Assembly: GCA_964625335.1 (NCBI GenBank)
Contig: CAZVBE010000023.1
Coordinates: forward strand, 1-29,992
Direction of reading: 5' to 3'
DNA length: 29,992 nt
Source of the DNA: CAZGUG01 sp964625335
GTDB lineage: Bacteria > Bacillota > Clostridia > Ch29
The translations under genes were made by a program, and so were the position numbers. This document shows, piece by piece, positions 22,170 to 29,548 of the stretch. Every line of letters starts with the position of its first letter. The stretch's first letter is position 1. The notes under the pieces were generated by a model. It saw only the letters and a list, made by a program, of their open reading frames with translations. It was not told the DNA's origin and did no database searches.

Positions 22170-22583
22170 ATGAGCTATCCAGAAAAAAGAATAAACCGAT
22201 TTCAGGGCAATCCTTGCTATGACAGCTTCATCTGTAAAGCATGTGGCAGAGTTGTGGCACCGGAAGACTCCGGCACAAGACACCGGAACCATTGTCCCGA
22301 TTGTTTGTCAAGCCTTCATGTGGACGATGCACCGGGAGACCGTGCAGCTGATTGCTACGGAATCATGGATCCAATAAGCGTTTGGGTAAGAAATAAAGGA
22401 GAATGGGCCATCATCCACAGATGTACCCGTTGCGGTCACCTCGCTTCCAACAGGATTGCGGCGGATGACAACCAGGTCAAACTGATGTCCATATCCTTAA
22501 AACCTTTGGCATCCCCACCGTTTCCTATCGAAGGACTGGCAAAATCCTTTGAAATTCCTTCGGCAGAAAAGGTGGGAAGGTGA
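22170..22583 (+). CDS. RNHCP-domain zinc-binding protein
   Basis: 137 residues. The name-giving motif RNHCPDC is present at about 39-45, with CKAC upstream (about 22-25) and a later CTRCGH (about 90-95), so one or two treble-clef or ribbon zinc sites are likely. The ATG follows AGGAGG. The family is of unknown function but is recurrently encoded next to rsgA in Firmicutes, and here its stop overlaps the rsgA start (TGATG), implying a ribosome- or RNA-linked job. Confidence 0.88.
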   Translation: MSYPEKRINRFQGNPCYDSFICKACGRVVAPEDSGTRHRNHCPDCLSSLHVDDAPGDRAADCYGIMDPISVWVRNKGEWAIIHRCTRCGHLASNRIAADDNQVKLMSISLKPLASPPFPIEGLAKSFEIPSAEKVGR

Positions 22584-23665
22584 TGAATGATGGTGATCGT
22601 GCTGAAATGTTATTGAACAACCATGGCATGGATGACCTTCGCAGAAATGAAGCGACAGGTTTTCCAGACCTGCATTTGGGTAGGGTCGTATCGCAGGAAA
22701 AAGGATATTACCGCGTCATGTGTGCAGAGAAAGAGATCATCGCTAAAATATCAGGCAAAATGCGATTCCAATCCAAACGATCATCGGATTATCCGGCTGT
22801 TGGTGACTTTGTTATGCTGGATCGCCCCCATGACAATAGTGGGCATGCCATCATCCACCACATCCTTTCCAGAAGGAGTCTTTTCATTCGCAAAGCCGTG
22901 GGTGGGCAGAGCGATGCGCAAGTGGTGGCAGCCAATATCGACATGGTGTTCATCTGCATGTCCCTCAACGAAGATTTCAATCTCAGGCGTCTTGAACGCT
23001 ATCTGGCCCTTACTTGGGAAAGTGGCGCGACACCTGTGGTGGTTCTGACAAAGGCCGACCTTTGCGAAGATGTCGTGAGGAAGGTCCATGCTGTCAACAG
23101 TGTGGCATTGGGAGTCGATTTGATTGTCACTTCTGCAATGGATGAGGACAGTTATAAAGACATTGCTGACACTATCCAACCTGGTAGCACCGTTGCCTTG
23201 ATTGGTTCATCGGGTGTGGGCAAATCCACCCTTATCAATTGTCTGTTGCACGACGAACGGTTGCCGAAGAAAGCAATCAGGGAAAAAGACGGTCGTGGAA
23301 GACATACGACGACTCGGCGGGAACTTTTCCAGCTCCCAAACGGAGGCATTGTCATTGATACGCCAGGGATGCGCGAGATCGGCATGTGGGAATCCACAGA
23401 AGGCATTGACAAGACCTTCTCCGATGTGGAAACATTTTTGGGAAATTGCCGGTTCAGCGACTGCACCCATACTTCCGAGCCGGGGTGTGCAATTCATGAA
23501 GCACTTGAACAGGGAGAACTTTCCCATAAACGATGGGCTTCTTATAGGAAACTGATGGTTGAGACAGCGTATCAGGACAACAAGAACACCTATCTCGTTG
23601 AGAAAGAGAAGAAGTTCAAGGATATCGCCAAACTTAACAAACAAGGAATAAGGAAACAACCATGA
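22583..23665 (+). CDS. RsgA, ribosome small-subunit-dependent GTPase A
   Basis: 360 residues from ATG 22583; a GTG one codon upstream is less likely. The OB-fold domain comes first, then the circularly permuted GTPase with motifs in the order G4 (VLTKADL), G5 (VTSAMDED), G1 (GSSGVGKSTLIN) and G3 (DTPGMREIG). The C-terminal zinc finger is CRFSDCTHTSEPGC. It acts in late 30S subunit assembly, checking the decoding centre and releasing with GTP hydrolysis. The start overlaps the RNHCP stop, so the two are translationally coupled. This is the divergent longer RsgA form with a basic Lys-rich C-terminus. Confidence 0.95.
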   Translation: MNDGDRAEMLLNNHGMDDLRRNEATGFPDLHLGRVVSQEKGYYRVMCAEKEIIAKISGKMRFQSKRSSDYPAVGDFVMLDRPHDNSGHAIIHHILSRRSLFIRKAVGGQSDAQVVAANIDMVFICMSLNEDFNLRRLERYLALTWESGATPVVVLTKADLCEDVVRKVHAVNSVALGVDLIVTSAMDEDSYKDIADTIQPGSTVALIGSSGVGKSTLINCLLHDERLPKKAIREKDGRGRHTTTRRELFQLPNGGIVIDTPGMREIGMWESTEGIDKTFSDVETFLGNCRFSDCTHTSEPGCAIHEALEQGELSHKRWASYRKLMVETAYQDNKNTYLVEKEKKFKDIAKLNKQGIRKQP

Positions 23666-23671
23666 TTTTCG

Positions 23672-23714
23672 AAAGCCATTGTATGTAGAAGCATCTGCAT
23701 ACAGTGGCTTTTTT
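23672..23714 (+). terminator. intrinsic terminator of the RNHCP-rsgA operon
   Basis: AAAGCCATTGTATG pairs with CATACAGTGGCTTT (one G-T pair) over a 12-base loop and is followed by TTTTTT. Confidence 0.88.
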
Positions 23715-23733
23715 GCGAAGGGACGGAATTGTT

Positions 23734-24018
23734 CTAAGTATCTAGTACAGGTTCATAACAGTCTTCCGGGCTAGTCGGCAGTTCGCAATCACCGCAGACA
23801 ATCTTCCAGGACTGCGGTACAGGATACCCTAAACCACTTATCCATCCCATCCGTTTCTCTGTTTTTAACAAGACTATTACGTACTCAACGTGGGTTGAGA
23901 GGACAGAACGAATGTCTTTTGACCTGTCATTTCTCGGAAACATATCCACGGCATTTTTAACACTATCGGTAGGCGGAAACATATCCACTACATTCTTATA
24001 ATATGAATGATGTGACAT
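23734..24018 (-). CDS. small hypothetical protein with duplicated VDMFP segment
   Basis: 94 residues from ATG 24018, 5 bases behind AGGTGG. The N-terminus holds two copies of a (N)VDMFP motif, encoded by a 15-base direct repeat GTGGATATGTTTCCG, followed by THVEYVIVLLKTEKR. VDMFP...HVEyVvlL is the usual C-terminal signature of RlmD/TrmA-type m5U methyltransferases, so this may be a rearranged tail of such a gene, with an unrelated C-terminal part containing CGDC. It lies 40 bases after the BlaR1-like gene on the same strand. Whether it is translated is unknown. Confidence 0.4.
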   Translation of the reverse strand: MSHHSYYKNVVDMFPPTDSVKNAVDMFPRNDRSKDIRSVLSTHVEYVIVLLKTEKRMGWISGLGYPVPQSWKIVCGDCELPTSPEDCYEPVLDT

Positions 24019-24057
24019 ATGAACCACCTAAGATAATACTCATAATCTTTTGTGATA

Positions 24058-26313
24058 TCAAGAACCAAGCCTTTCATCGAAATCTTCTAATTTTTTAAAA
24101 ACACCCTTTACCCATTCCTCGTTTTCCCATAAATTAGGATCATTTATCTCTCTTTCCGCTGGATGACCTGTGGCAAACGTATCCACTCCGTCCTTACTTC
24201 CGAAGTACAAGTCAACAAGCTTTAAAGACTTGTATTCGGTGGTTATTAGCATTTTACATCCCATTCCTGAGCCCTCAAATTCATATTGCAACTCAAGATA
24301 GCAAAGGTTATCTTCCATGTGTTGTAACTTAGCTTGGTTAAACTCATTTTTTAACCCAAAATTAATAGCATTGCCTCCTAGTAAATCCTGTTTTTGTGTT
24401 AGCTCCAACATTTTGTCTGTGAATTTTAGTAGATTTTTCTTCGAAATATATTTTTCAAAGGATACTTTCTTTTGCTCTGCAACTGCTCCGTTAAATAAGT
24501 TTATAAATGCCTTCCCAAACTCTACAATCGTTTCATCATCAGCATTATAAAGGTTTTCTCCCTCGATAGAAAAGTCTTGGTTTACAAGTTGATTTAGTAC
24601 ATTCTCCGTTGATTGCTCTCTTTCAAATAACACCCATTTGTTATTAATCAAAACAACAATATTCTCCTCATAGTAAGCATATTTTGAGCCTAATGAGCCA
24701 AAGTTTGATTGACCTTCTTCAGTTGGCTTTTCAGACTGGTCAACCAAAGAGCTGATTTCTCCAATAATTGCACTATCATCAATTTCAACCGGAACTTGTT
24801 TCCCGGTATCCAGATATAAAATACCATTGACCATAATCATCAGTCGCCTATCGGATAAGCTTGCTTTTATATCAAACAACCTGGATACCATATCTCCTCG
24901 TACATATGACAATGTACCAATTGTTCCATCTTCTGTATGGAGATATCCGTATTCGCCTGTGTCAAATCGGACTGCAAGGTGGCTGAAATTGCCAAGCTTT
25001 GTTGAATTAATCACTTCTTCTATAGGAACAAACTGGTCTCTAAATGAATCCTTCATTGGCTTATAAGTAGTTTCCTGCAAAGTATTATCCGAAACGGTGT
25101 ATACAAACATATTTTCACTGCCTATGGGGTGTAATTGCACCGTATTACCATCTAAGCTAACCGAAACATCACAATAATTGTCTCCCTGCGTTTGATGGCA
25201 GTTTATAGGCTTTAAATCTAAGCTTCGGACAATTTGAAGAGAATTAAGATCATATACAAACAATCCAAAATAGTCGTGGAAAATTACTATATCATCAGAA
25301 GCATAGTCCAACTGCACCATGTCAACTCCTACGATTTGTTCAAGAGAAAACTCTGGCGTCGTAGGTTTAATAGTTGCAGCTTTCGGATTTGCCATCAGTC
25401 CAGCCACAACTGCTATCACAATAATAATTGAGAAAACAATTACCCAAAACCTTGGCCTTTTATAATTCAACACATTCTTTATCCGCCCCTTTACATTTCC
25501 CTCGCCAAAGGCAAGAGGACTTCCATTAAAAATATGCCTTCCGGTAGTTAGCGACAATAACGAATTAGCATAAGGTTTTTTGACATCTTCATTTATTTCT
25601 TTCAATACTCTTTCGTCACAAGATAGCTCCATATCTGCACTCATTAACATAAACGCAACCCACACAAAGGGATTAAACCAATGTATGGACAATATTATGA
25701 AAGCTAATGTTTTAATGATATGGTCTTTTCGATGGATATGGGTCTGTTCATGAAGGAGAATATAATTTCGTTCCTCTTTACTCAATCCAACCGGTAAATA
25801 TATCTTGGGGTTTATTAATCCAAGCACAAATGGTGTTTTCAAATTCTTAGCTTCGAAGATATTCTGCTCTATTAACTGTGCACTTTTAAGTTGTCTTTTT
25901 AATCGGAAAACGGACACTAAACTGTAAATAAGTAATACCATTATTCCTAAAATCCAGATGTAAGCACCTATTTCTATATAGATCTGCAATGGATTTACAC
26001 TCGCCCCAATAGTCGGTACGGGAAGTGACTGGCTTACAAATGTATCTACTACTTCTATCCCACTATTAATCTGTGGACTTTGCTGATAGATGATATCATG
26101 GGGGATTGGAACAGAATTTGTATTCCGTGGCATAAGACTAAATATGCTTTCAAAGGAGAATGGAGTTATAAGACGAAATACCACCACACTCCATAAGGCA
26201 TAGGAGATGACCTTGGGAGCTTTTTTGAGTAATAGCCTGACAAGCATCACAAAGAGGATTGCATAGCTTGCCGTAAGACTCATATTTAAAACAGAAAGAA
26301 ATAGTTCACTCAT
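24058..26313 (-). CDS. BlaR1/MecR1-type M56 membrane protease with unusual sensor domain
   Basis: 751 residues. The M56 part carries N-terminal membrane helices, the zinc motif HEQTH (H188, E189, H192) and a later ELSCDER segment supplying the third ligand. After a final membrane helix at about 289-312 comes an extracellular domain of about 430 residues, far from the penicillin-binding domain of true BlaR1: no SxxK-type active site is apparent, and the repeated beta segments look propeller-like. It probably senses some envelope signal and cleaves its partner BlaI. It starts 2 bases after the BlaI stop with GGAGG in the BlaI codons. Beta-lactam resistance should not be assumed. Confidence 0.88.
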   Translation of the reverse strand: MSELFLSVLNMSLTASYAILFVMLVRLLLKKAPKVISYALWSVVVFRLITPFSFESIFSLMPRNTNSVPIPHDIIYQQSPQINSGIEVVDTFVSQSLPVPTIGASVNPLQIYIEIGAYIWILGIMVLLIYSLVSVFRLKRQLKSAQLIEQNIFEAKNLKTPFVLGLINPKIYLPVGLSKEERNYILLHEQTHIHRKDHIIKTLAFIILSIHWFNPFVWVAFMLMSADMELSCDERVLKEINEDVKKPYANSLLSLTTGRHIFNGSPLAFGEGNVKGRIKNVLNYKRPRFWVIVFSIIIVIAVVAGLMANPKAATIKPTTPEFSLEQIVGVDMVQLDYASDDIVIFHDYFGLFVYDLNSLQIVRSLDLKPINCHQTQGDNYCDVSVSLDGNTVQLHPIGSENMFVYTVSDNTLQETTYKPMKDSFRDQFVPIEEVINSTKLGNFSHLAVRFDTGEYGYLHTEDGTIGTLSYVRGDMVSRLFDIKASLSDRRLMIMVNGILYLDTGKQVPVEIDDSAIIGEISSLVDQSEKPTEEGQSNFGSLGSKYAYYEENIVVLINNKWVLFEREQSTENVLNQLVNQDFSIEGENLYNADDETIVEFGKAFINLFNGAVAEQKKVSFEKYISKKNLLKFTDKMLELTQKQDLLGGNAINFGLKNEFNQAKLQHMEDNLCYLELQYEFEGSGMGCKMLITTEYKSLKLVDLYFGSKDGVDTFATGHPAEREINDPNLWENEEWVKGVFKKLEDFDERLGS

Positions 26314-26315
26314 TG

Positions 26316-26678
26316 CTACGCCTCCTTGTGCTCATCAATCAATTTTTTCAACTCTTCAACTTGGTGTTTACTTAATTTTTTTGTTCCAATAAAAGACGTC
26401 AGAAATTTCGGCAAGGACCCTCCAAAGGTATCCTCAACAAAACGTATACTTTGCTTGGCATAATATTCATCCTTTGTAATTAGAGATGAAACTACAGCAT
26501 TTTCATTTTGAAAAATACCCTTTTCACACAACTTTTTCAGTACTGTATATGTTGTGGACTTTTTCCAATTCATTTCTTTTTCACTTAGTTTCACAAGATC
26601 GCCGGAACCAATCGGCTCGTTCTGCCAGATTATTTCTGCAAACTTTTCTTCAGTTTCTGCGAGTTTATAATACTTCAT
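26316..26678 (-). CDS. BlaI/MecI-type repressor (first pair)
   Basis: 120 residues with the BlaI winged helix: EKFAEIIWQNEPIGSGDLVK, then NWKKSTTYTVLKKLCEKG, the recognition part, and a C-terminal dimerisation tail (KLSKHQVEELKKLIDEH). It represses its own operon until the membrane protease cleaves it. ATG 26678 follows AAGGAGG. Two 17-base dyads in the promoter are its likely operators. Confidence 0.92.
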   Translation of the reverse strand: MKYYKLAETEEKFAEIIWQNEPIGSGDLVKLSEKEMNWKKSTTYTVLKKLCEKGIFQNENAVVSSLITKDEYYAKQSIRFVEDTFGGSLPKFLTSFIGTKKLSKHQVEELKKLIDEHKEA

Positions 26679-26692
26679 GGCAAACCTCCTTG

Positions 26693-26750
26693 GTCTATTC
26701 TACATCGACTTTATAATTTAAGTCTATACTAAATAGACCAGATTGTCAAT
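26693..26750 (-). promoter_or_regulatory. promoter and two BlaI operators of the first pair
   Basis: GTCTAT-n5-ATAGAC at 26722-26738 and GTCTAT-n5-ATCGAC at 26693-26709 are two similar dyads. On the minus strand TTGACA (26744-26749 complement) lies upstream of the first dyad and a TATAGA-like -10 overlaps it. The pattern fits repression by the BlaI-like protein encoded just downstream. The dyad sequence differs from that of the second pair (ACTACA type), so the repressors should not cross-bind. Confidence 0.65.
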
Positions 26751-26792
26751 GATTATATCTTTAAGAAAATGTAGCAAATTAGGATTGAATAA

Positions 26793-26834
26793 TAAAAACC
26801 GCCAACCAAGAGAATTTATCTCCTGATTGACGGT
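26793..26834 (-). terminator. orphan intrinsic terminator
   Basis: On the minus strand ACCGTCAATCAGGAGA pairs with TCTCTTGGTTGGCGGT over an AT-rich loop and is followed by TTTTTATT. The minus-strand codons upstream read KWGRVDRIDNIHRVVEIG and a stop at 26861, a tail-like peptide without a start, so the terminator probably survived from a deleted gene. Confidence 0.6.
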
Positions 26835-26898
26835 CAGCCACCAATTTTATATTTCTACATCTATCCTATCTCAACAACCCTATGGATATTATCTATTC

Positions 26899-26990
26899 TG
26901 TCAACTCGACCCCACTTTATTTTGCGGTTCTATTTCTATGGCTCGATATGTTCCCTAGAACGCACTTTGGCACTTTAGGTCGAGTAGACA
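26899..26990. repeat. 92-base element with 13-base inverted ends
   Basis: TGTCAACTCGACC at 26899-26911 and GGTCGAGTAGACA at 26978-26990 are inverted with one mismatch. Nothing coding lies between. It could be an excised-element footprint or a recombinase site. Confidence 0.4.
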
Positions 26991-27030
26991 AGATGGATGT
27001 AGACTAGCAAACCCATTAAAATCAATGCTT

Positions 27031-27103
27031 ACGCCCTTGTTATCAATACTACCGTCTCAACGTGCACCTTCCTCGGGAATATATCAAGTAACTCACATAT
27101 ATT
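27031..27103 (-). pseudogene. C-terminal tail of a 23S rRNA m5U methyltransferase-like gene
   Basis: A minus-strand frame ends DIFPRKVHVETVVLITRA-stop at 27031. It matches the vDmFPrTxHVExVvlL tail of RlmD/TrmA-family methyltransferases. The frame is interrupted upstream exactly where a palindromic element begins at 27104. Confidence 0.5.
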
Positions 27104-27168
27104 TCTGCTAAAAAGTTTGCACACCCCTAACCTAAAATGCACCCCTCGGGTGCATACTTTTTAGCAGA
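27104..27168. repeat. nested palindrome 1 (65 bases)
   Basis: Outer arms TCTGCTAAAAAGT (27104-27116) and ACTTTTTAGCAGA (27156-27168) are perfect complements; inside lies ATGCACCC-CTC-GGGTGCAT (27137-27155). It shares the AAATGCAC-C core with palindrome 2. No gene is seen in 27169-27304, apart from a small hairpin CAGGC...GCCTG near 27180. Confidence 0.7.
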
Positions 27169-27304
27169 AGGGTGTTCACAGGCAAAAAATAGCCTGTTTA
27201 AGAGCGCAAAATTCTCCCAAAACGCCAGAAAAGCCCTTATGTAAAGGACTTTCCATTGTATCAAAATTTGGGTTTTTATTTGTCTAATCTACTATCAAAT
27301 GATA

Positions 27305-27360
27305 AAATGCACACCCCTTGGACAATCTTTCAACGATTTTAAAGGTGGGGGTGTGCATTT
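27305..27360. repeat. palindrome 2 (56 bases)
   Basis: AAATGCACACCCC (27305-27317) and GGGGTGTGCATTT (27348-27360) are perfect 13-base inverted arms around a 30-base AT-rich loop. A further GGTGTGCA lies at about 27368. The two palindromes and the IS3 relic area share the GGTGTGCA word, suggesting a mobile family. Confidence 0.65.
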
Positions 27361-27468
27361 CCATCAGAAGGTGTGCAAAGCATAATTTGCTTCTGAAGCT
27401 ATGTTTGGAAGAGCAATATAACCATTTTCAGAAATCGTTCGGATCTTTTAAAATTGTTGCTTCTTCAT

Positions 27469-27648
27469 CTAAAATACTAGGTGAGCGATTAGATAAGATA
27501 ATATAACTGCTCCTAAAACACTAACGATCCAAAAAAATACAGAATGAACCTTTCTTAAACGGGTATAAAGAAAAATACCTGATAAAAGTATAAGAAATAA
27601 AATGACAAAAACTAATGCTGACCAACTAAATGCAATATTAAAATTCAA
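27469..27648 (-). CDS. 59-residue two-helix membrane protein, TTG start
   Basis: No family is recognised. The frame opens with TTG at 27648, 7 bases behind AGGATGG, and closes with TAG at 27469, 45 bases after the BlaR1-like gene on the same strand. Two hydrophobic helices (about 10-28 and 38-58) flank a short basic loop (YTRLRKVHS). Because of the TTG start and small size it is easily missed. It may be a third gene of the second BlaI/BlaR1 unit, for example a modulator or a target of the protease; that role is inference. Confidence 0.55.
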   Translation of the reverse strand: MNFNIAFSWSALVFVILFLILLSGIFLYTRLRKVHSVFFWIVSVLGAVILSYLIAHLVF

Positions 27649-27693
27649 ATCAAGACCATCCTTTCTGCAGTCTTTTTAAGTTGAATCAAAACC

Positions 27694-28899
27694 CTATTGC
27701 GTAATTGTTCTTGTTTTAGATGGGGTATTCTCATCTGGCCAAATAACCTTGGACTCATATAGATGTCGCAGAGCCTGCTCCGGTATGTGCGCCAATGCTT
27801 CTGGATATACAGCTTCCGTCAGTTCTCCAAAACTTATGTCGGTATTATACAACTCATTTAGAATTTCGAGCTGCTTTTCATTAGCAGTTGCGCTGAAATA
27901 TCCATTTTTAGAAATATTGTCCGGAGCAAAAGCAGATACGGCTGTCCCAATGCTAGCAATTCCCAGGATTGCTACAACAGCAAAAACTGCAATATGCTTT
28001 TTTGTTTTCTTAACATTCAACATTTTTATCAATCTCCTTTCAATGTTCTTCCTGCTCTCAACACATAGGGAAGAACAAAAAGCTGTTTCAATGCCGGAAC
28101 GTGAGTCCAGCGTGTTCAAGATAGCTTCGCCATAAAGTTTTCTCTCCTCAATGGACATTTCAGTAGCCAATGTCTCGTCGCAGGACAACTCACCCCACGT
28201 GCTTATATCCTTGCGGAGAACATGGACTAAAGGGTTAAACCAGTGCAGTGTCCCTGCAACCAGAGCCAGCATTTTCACCCATAAATCCTTTCGTTTCAGG
28301 TGCATTAGCTCATGTGTCAATACCAACTTTAAGTCAATATCCTGAAGGTTTGTAGTTGGCAACAGTATCATGGGGGGGACCAGCCCCACAAGCATAGGGC
28401 TTGCGATTTTATTGTTCTGCATGAGTTTTACTTCGCCGTGGATACCCAACGTCCTCTTGCATGAGGAAAGCAGGATGGTGGCTGCGGCATCCTTCAGTAC
28501 AGGGATGCTGCCTGCCTGAAGCTCTTTGGTAAATCTGCGGTAGCAATAAAAATGCCATCCAGCAAACACGATTGCTCCCACAAACCAAATGAGAAAGATT
28601 GTTTCCATCACTTCAATGGACAAATGTTTTTCCATCAGGGTATCCATTGTGTTTACAAAACTATGTTGGTTAGTAAACGGTTCATAAGAATAGTTTTCGA
28701 TAGCCGTTTGAAACCAAGAGAACTTTCTAGTAAAAAGGGAAACAGGAATGAGAAAAAAAGCTATCGCCATCTTCCCAATTCCGTATTGCCACTTTGCAAG
28801 AAAGATTTTCACCGTTACAGGCCGCAAGAGCAGCATCAATCCCACAATAGCACTTCCCGCAATGGACATGGCAAGAATATTTAACAACAGATTAACCAT
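27694..28899 (-). CDS. BlaR1-type M56 membrane protease, short sensor (second pair)
   Basis: 401 residues from ATG 28899, behind GGTGAG; an earlier in-frame start lies inside blaI. Membrane helices at about 5-25, 42-58 and 100-118 precede the zinc motif HELMH (196-200) with KRKD following, and an ELSCDE third-ligand segment. After a last helix (about 303-325) only some 75 residues face outside, too few for a penicillin-binding domain, so ligand sensing must differ from classic BlaR1 and from the first pair. It overlaps the BlaI stop by 8 bases. Confidence 0.85.
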   Translation of the reverse strand: MVNLLLNILAMSIAGSAIVGLMLLLRPVTVKIFLAKWQYGIGKMAIAFFLIPVSLFTRKFSWFQTAIENYSYEPFTNQHSFVNTMDTLMEKHLSIEVMETIFLIWFVGAIVFAGWHFYCYRRFTKELQAGSIPVLKDAAATILLSSCKRTLGIHGEVKLMQNNKIASPMLVGLVPPMILLPTTNLQDIDLKLVLTHELMHLKRKDLWVKMLALVAGTLHWFNPLVHVLRKDISTWGELSCDETLATEMSIEERKLYGEAILNTLDSRSGIETAFCSSLCVESRKNIERRLIKMLNVKKTKKHIAVFAVVAILGIASIGTAVSAFAPDNISKNGYFSATANEKQLEILNELYNTDISFGELTEAVYPEALAHIPEQALRHLYESKVIWPDENTPSKTRTITQ

Positions 28900-29287
28900 T
28901 TTTCTCACCTGCCTTCTCTGCAAACCAACGCCTAATCTCGCCCATTTCATCCTTTGTCAGGGCTTTGCCGTCATAAAGCGTTGCCAGAAAGGTTTTTACG
29001 GAACCTTCATACAGTGCTTCCAAAAAACTCTTTGCTTCAAGGCTTTTGTATTCCTCCAACGACATACGAGGCTCGTAGATATTCGCCCGCCCCTGTTTTA
29101 TTGAAGTCAGAACACCTTTTTCAACAAGCCTTGCCAGAAAGGTTGCTATGGTTTGCCCTTTCCATTCCTTGCCCTTTTGCTGTGCAAAAATGTCAAGCAG
29201 TTCACTGGATGTCATCGAATGGCAGGAAGCCCAAATGATTTGCATCACTTCCATTTCAGTTTCCGATAGTTTTTTAAATTTGGTCAT
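28892..29287 (-). CDS. BlaI/MecI-type repressor (second pair)
   Basis: 131 residues from ATG 29287, 8 bases behind GAGG; an in-frame GTG at 29296 is closer to the ribosome site and less likely. The winged helix reads LSETEMEVMQIIWASCHSMT through GQTIATFLARLVEKGVLTS, with a C-terminal helical dimer region. It shares only the family fold with the first BlaI, and its operators differ. Confidence 0.92.
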   Translation of the reverse strand: MTKFKKLSETEMEVMQIIWASCHSMTSSELLDIFAQQKGKEWKGQTIATFLARLVEKGVLTSIKQGRANIYEPRMSLEEYKSLEAKSFLEALYEGSVKTFLATLYDGKALTKDEMGEIRRWFAEKAGEKNG

Positions 29288-29333
29288 GGTGCACACACCT
29301 CTCGATTCATTGCAACACGTCTATGACAGTTTA

Positions 29334-29385
29334 ACTACATCTATGTAGTGATTCCATCTTACTACATTACTGTAGATTATGTCAA
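29334..29385 (-). promoter_or_regulatory. promoter and BlaI operators of the second pair
   Basis: Two classic BlaI-type dyads: ACTACAT-CT-ATGTAGT (29334-29349) and CTACA-TTAC-TGTAG (29362-29375). On the minus strand TTGACA (29380-29385 complement) is 18 bases before a TAAGAT -10, so the second dyad fills the spacer and the first lies at the transcription start. Bases 29386-29548 show nothing else. Confidence 0.8.
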
Positions 29386-29548
29386 GGGAAATCAAAAAAT
29401 TATGGCTCATAACTTGCTTCAAAATCGAAATCACCATTTTAAATGCACGCTGACGCAAAGCTCCCTCACGCCAAACAACATGCATACACAACCTGCTTAA
29501 GCTATAAAAAAATCGCAAAGCATATGCCTACGAGCTGATTTTGTCCCT

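Noticed and set aside
24058..26678. Beta-lactam resistance locus
   Set aside because: Repressor and protease families fit, but the sensor lacks a penicillin-binding active site and no beta-lactamase or PBP gene is present.
27318..27506. 62-codon plus-strand frame across palindrome 2
   Set aside because: It starts inside the palindrome loop, has no ribosome site, and its end overlaps the better supported membrane protein on the other strand.
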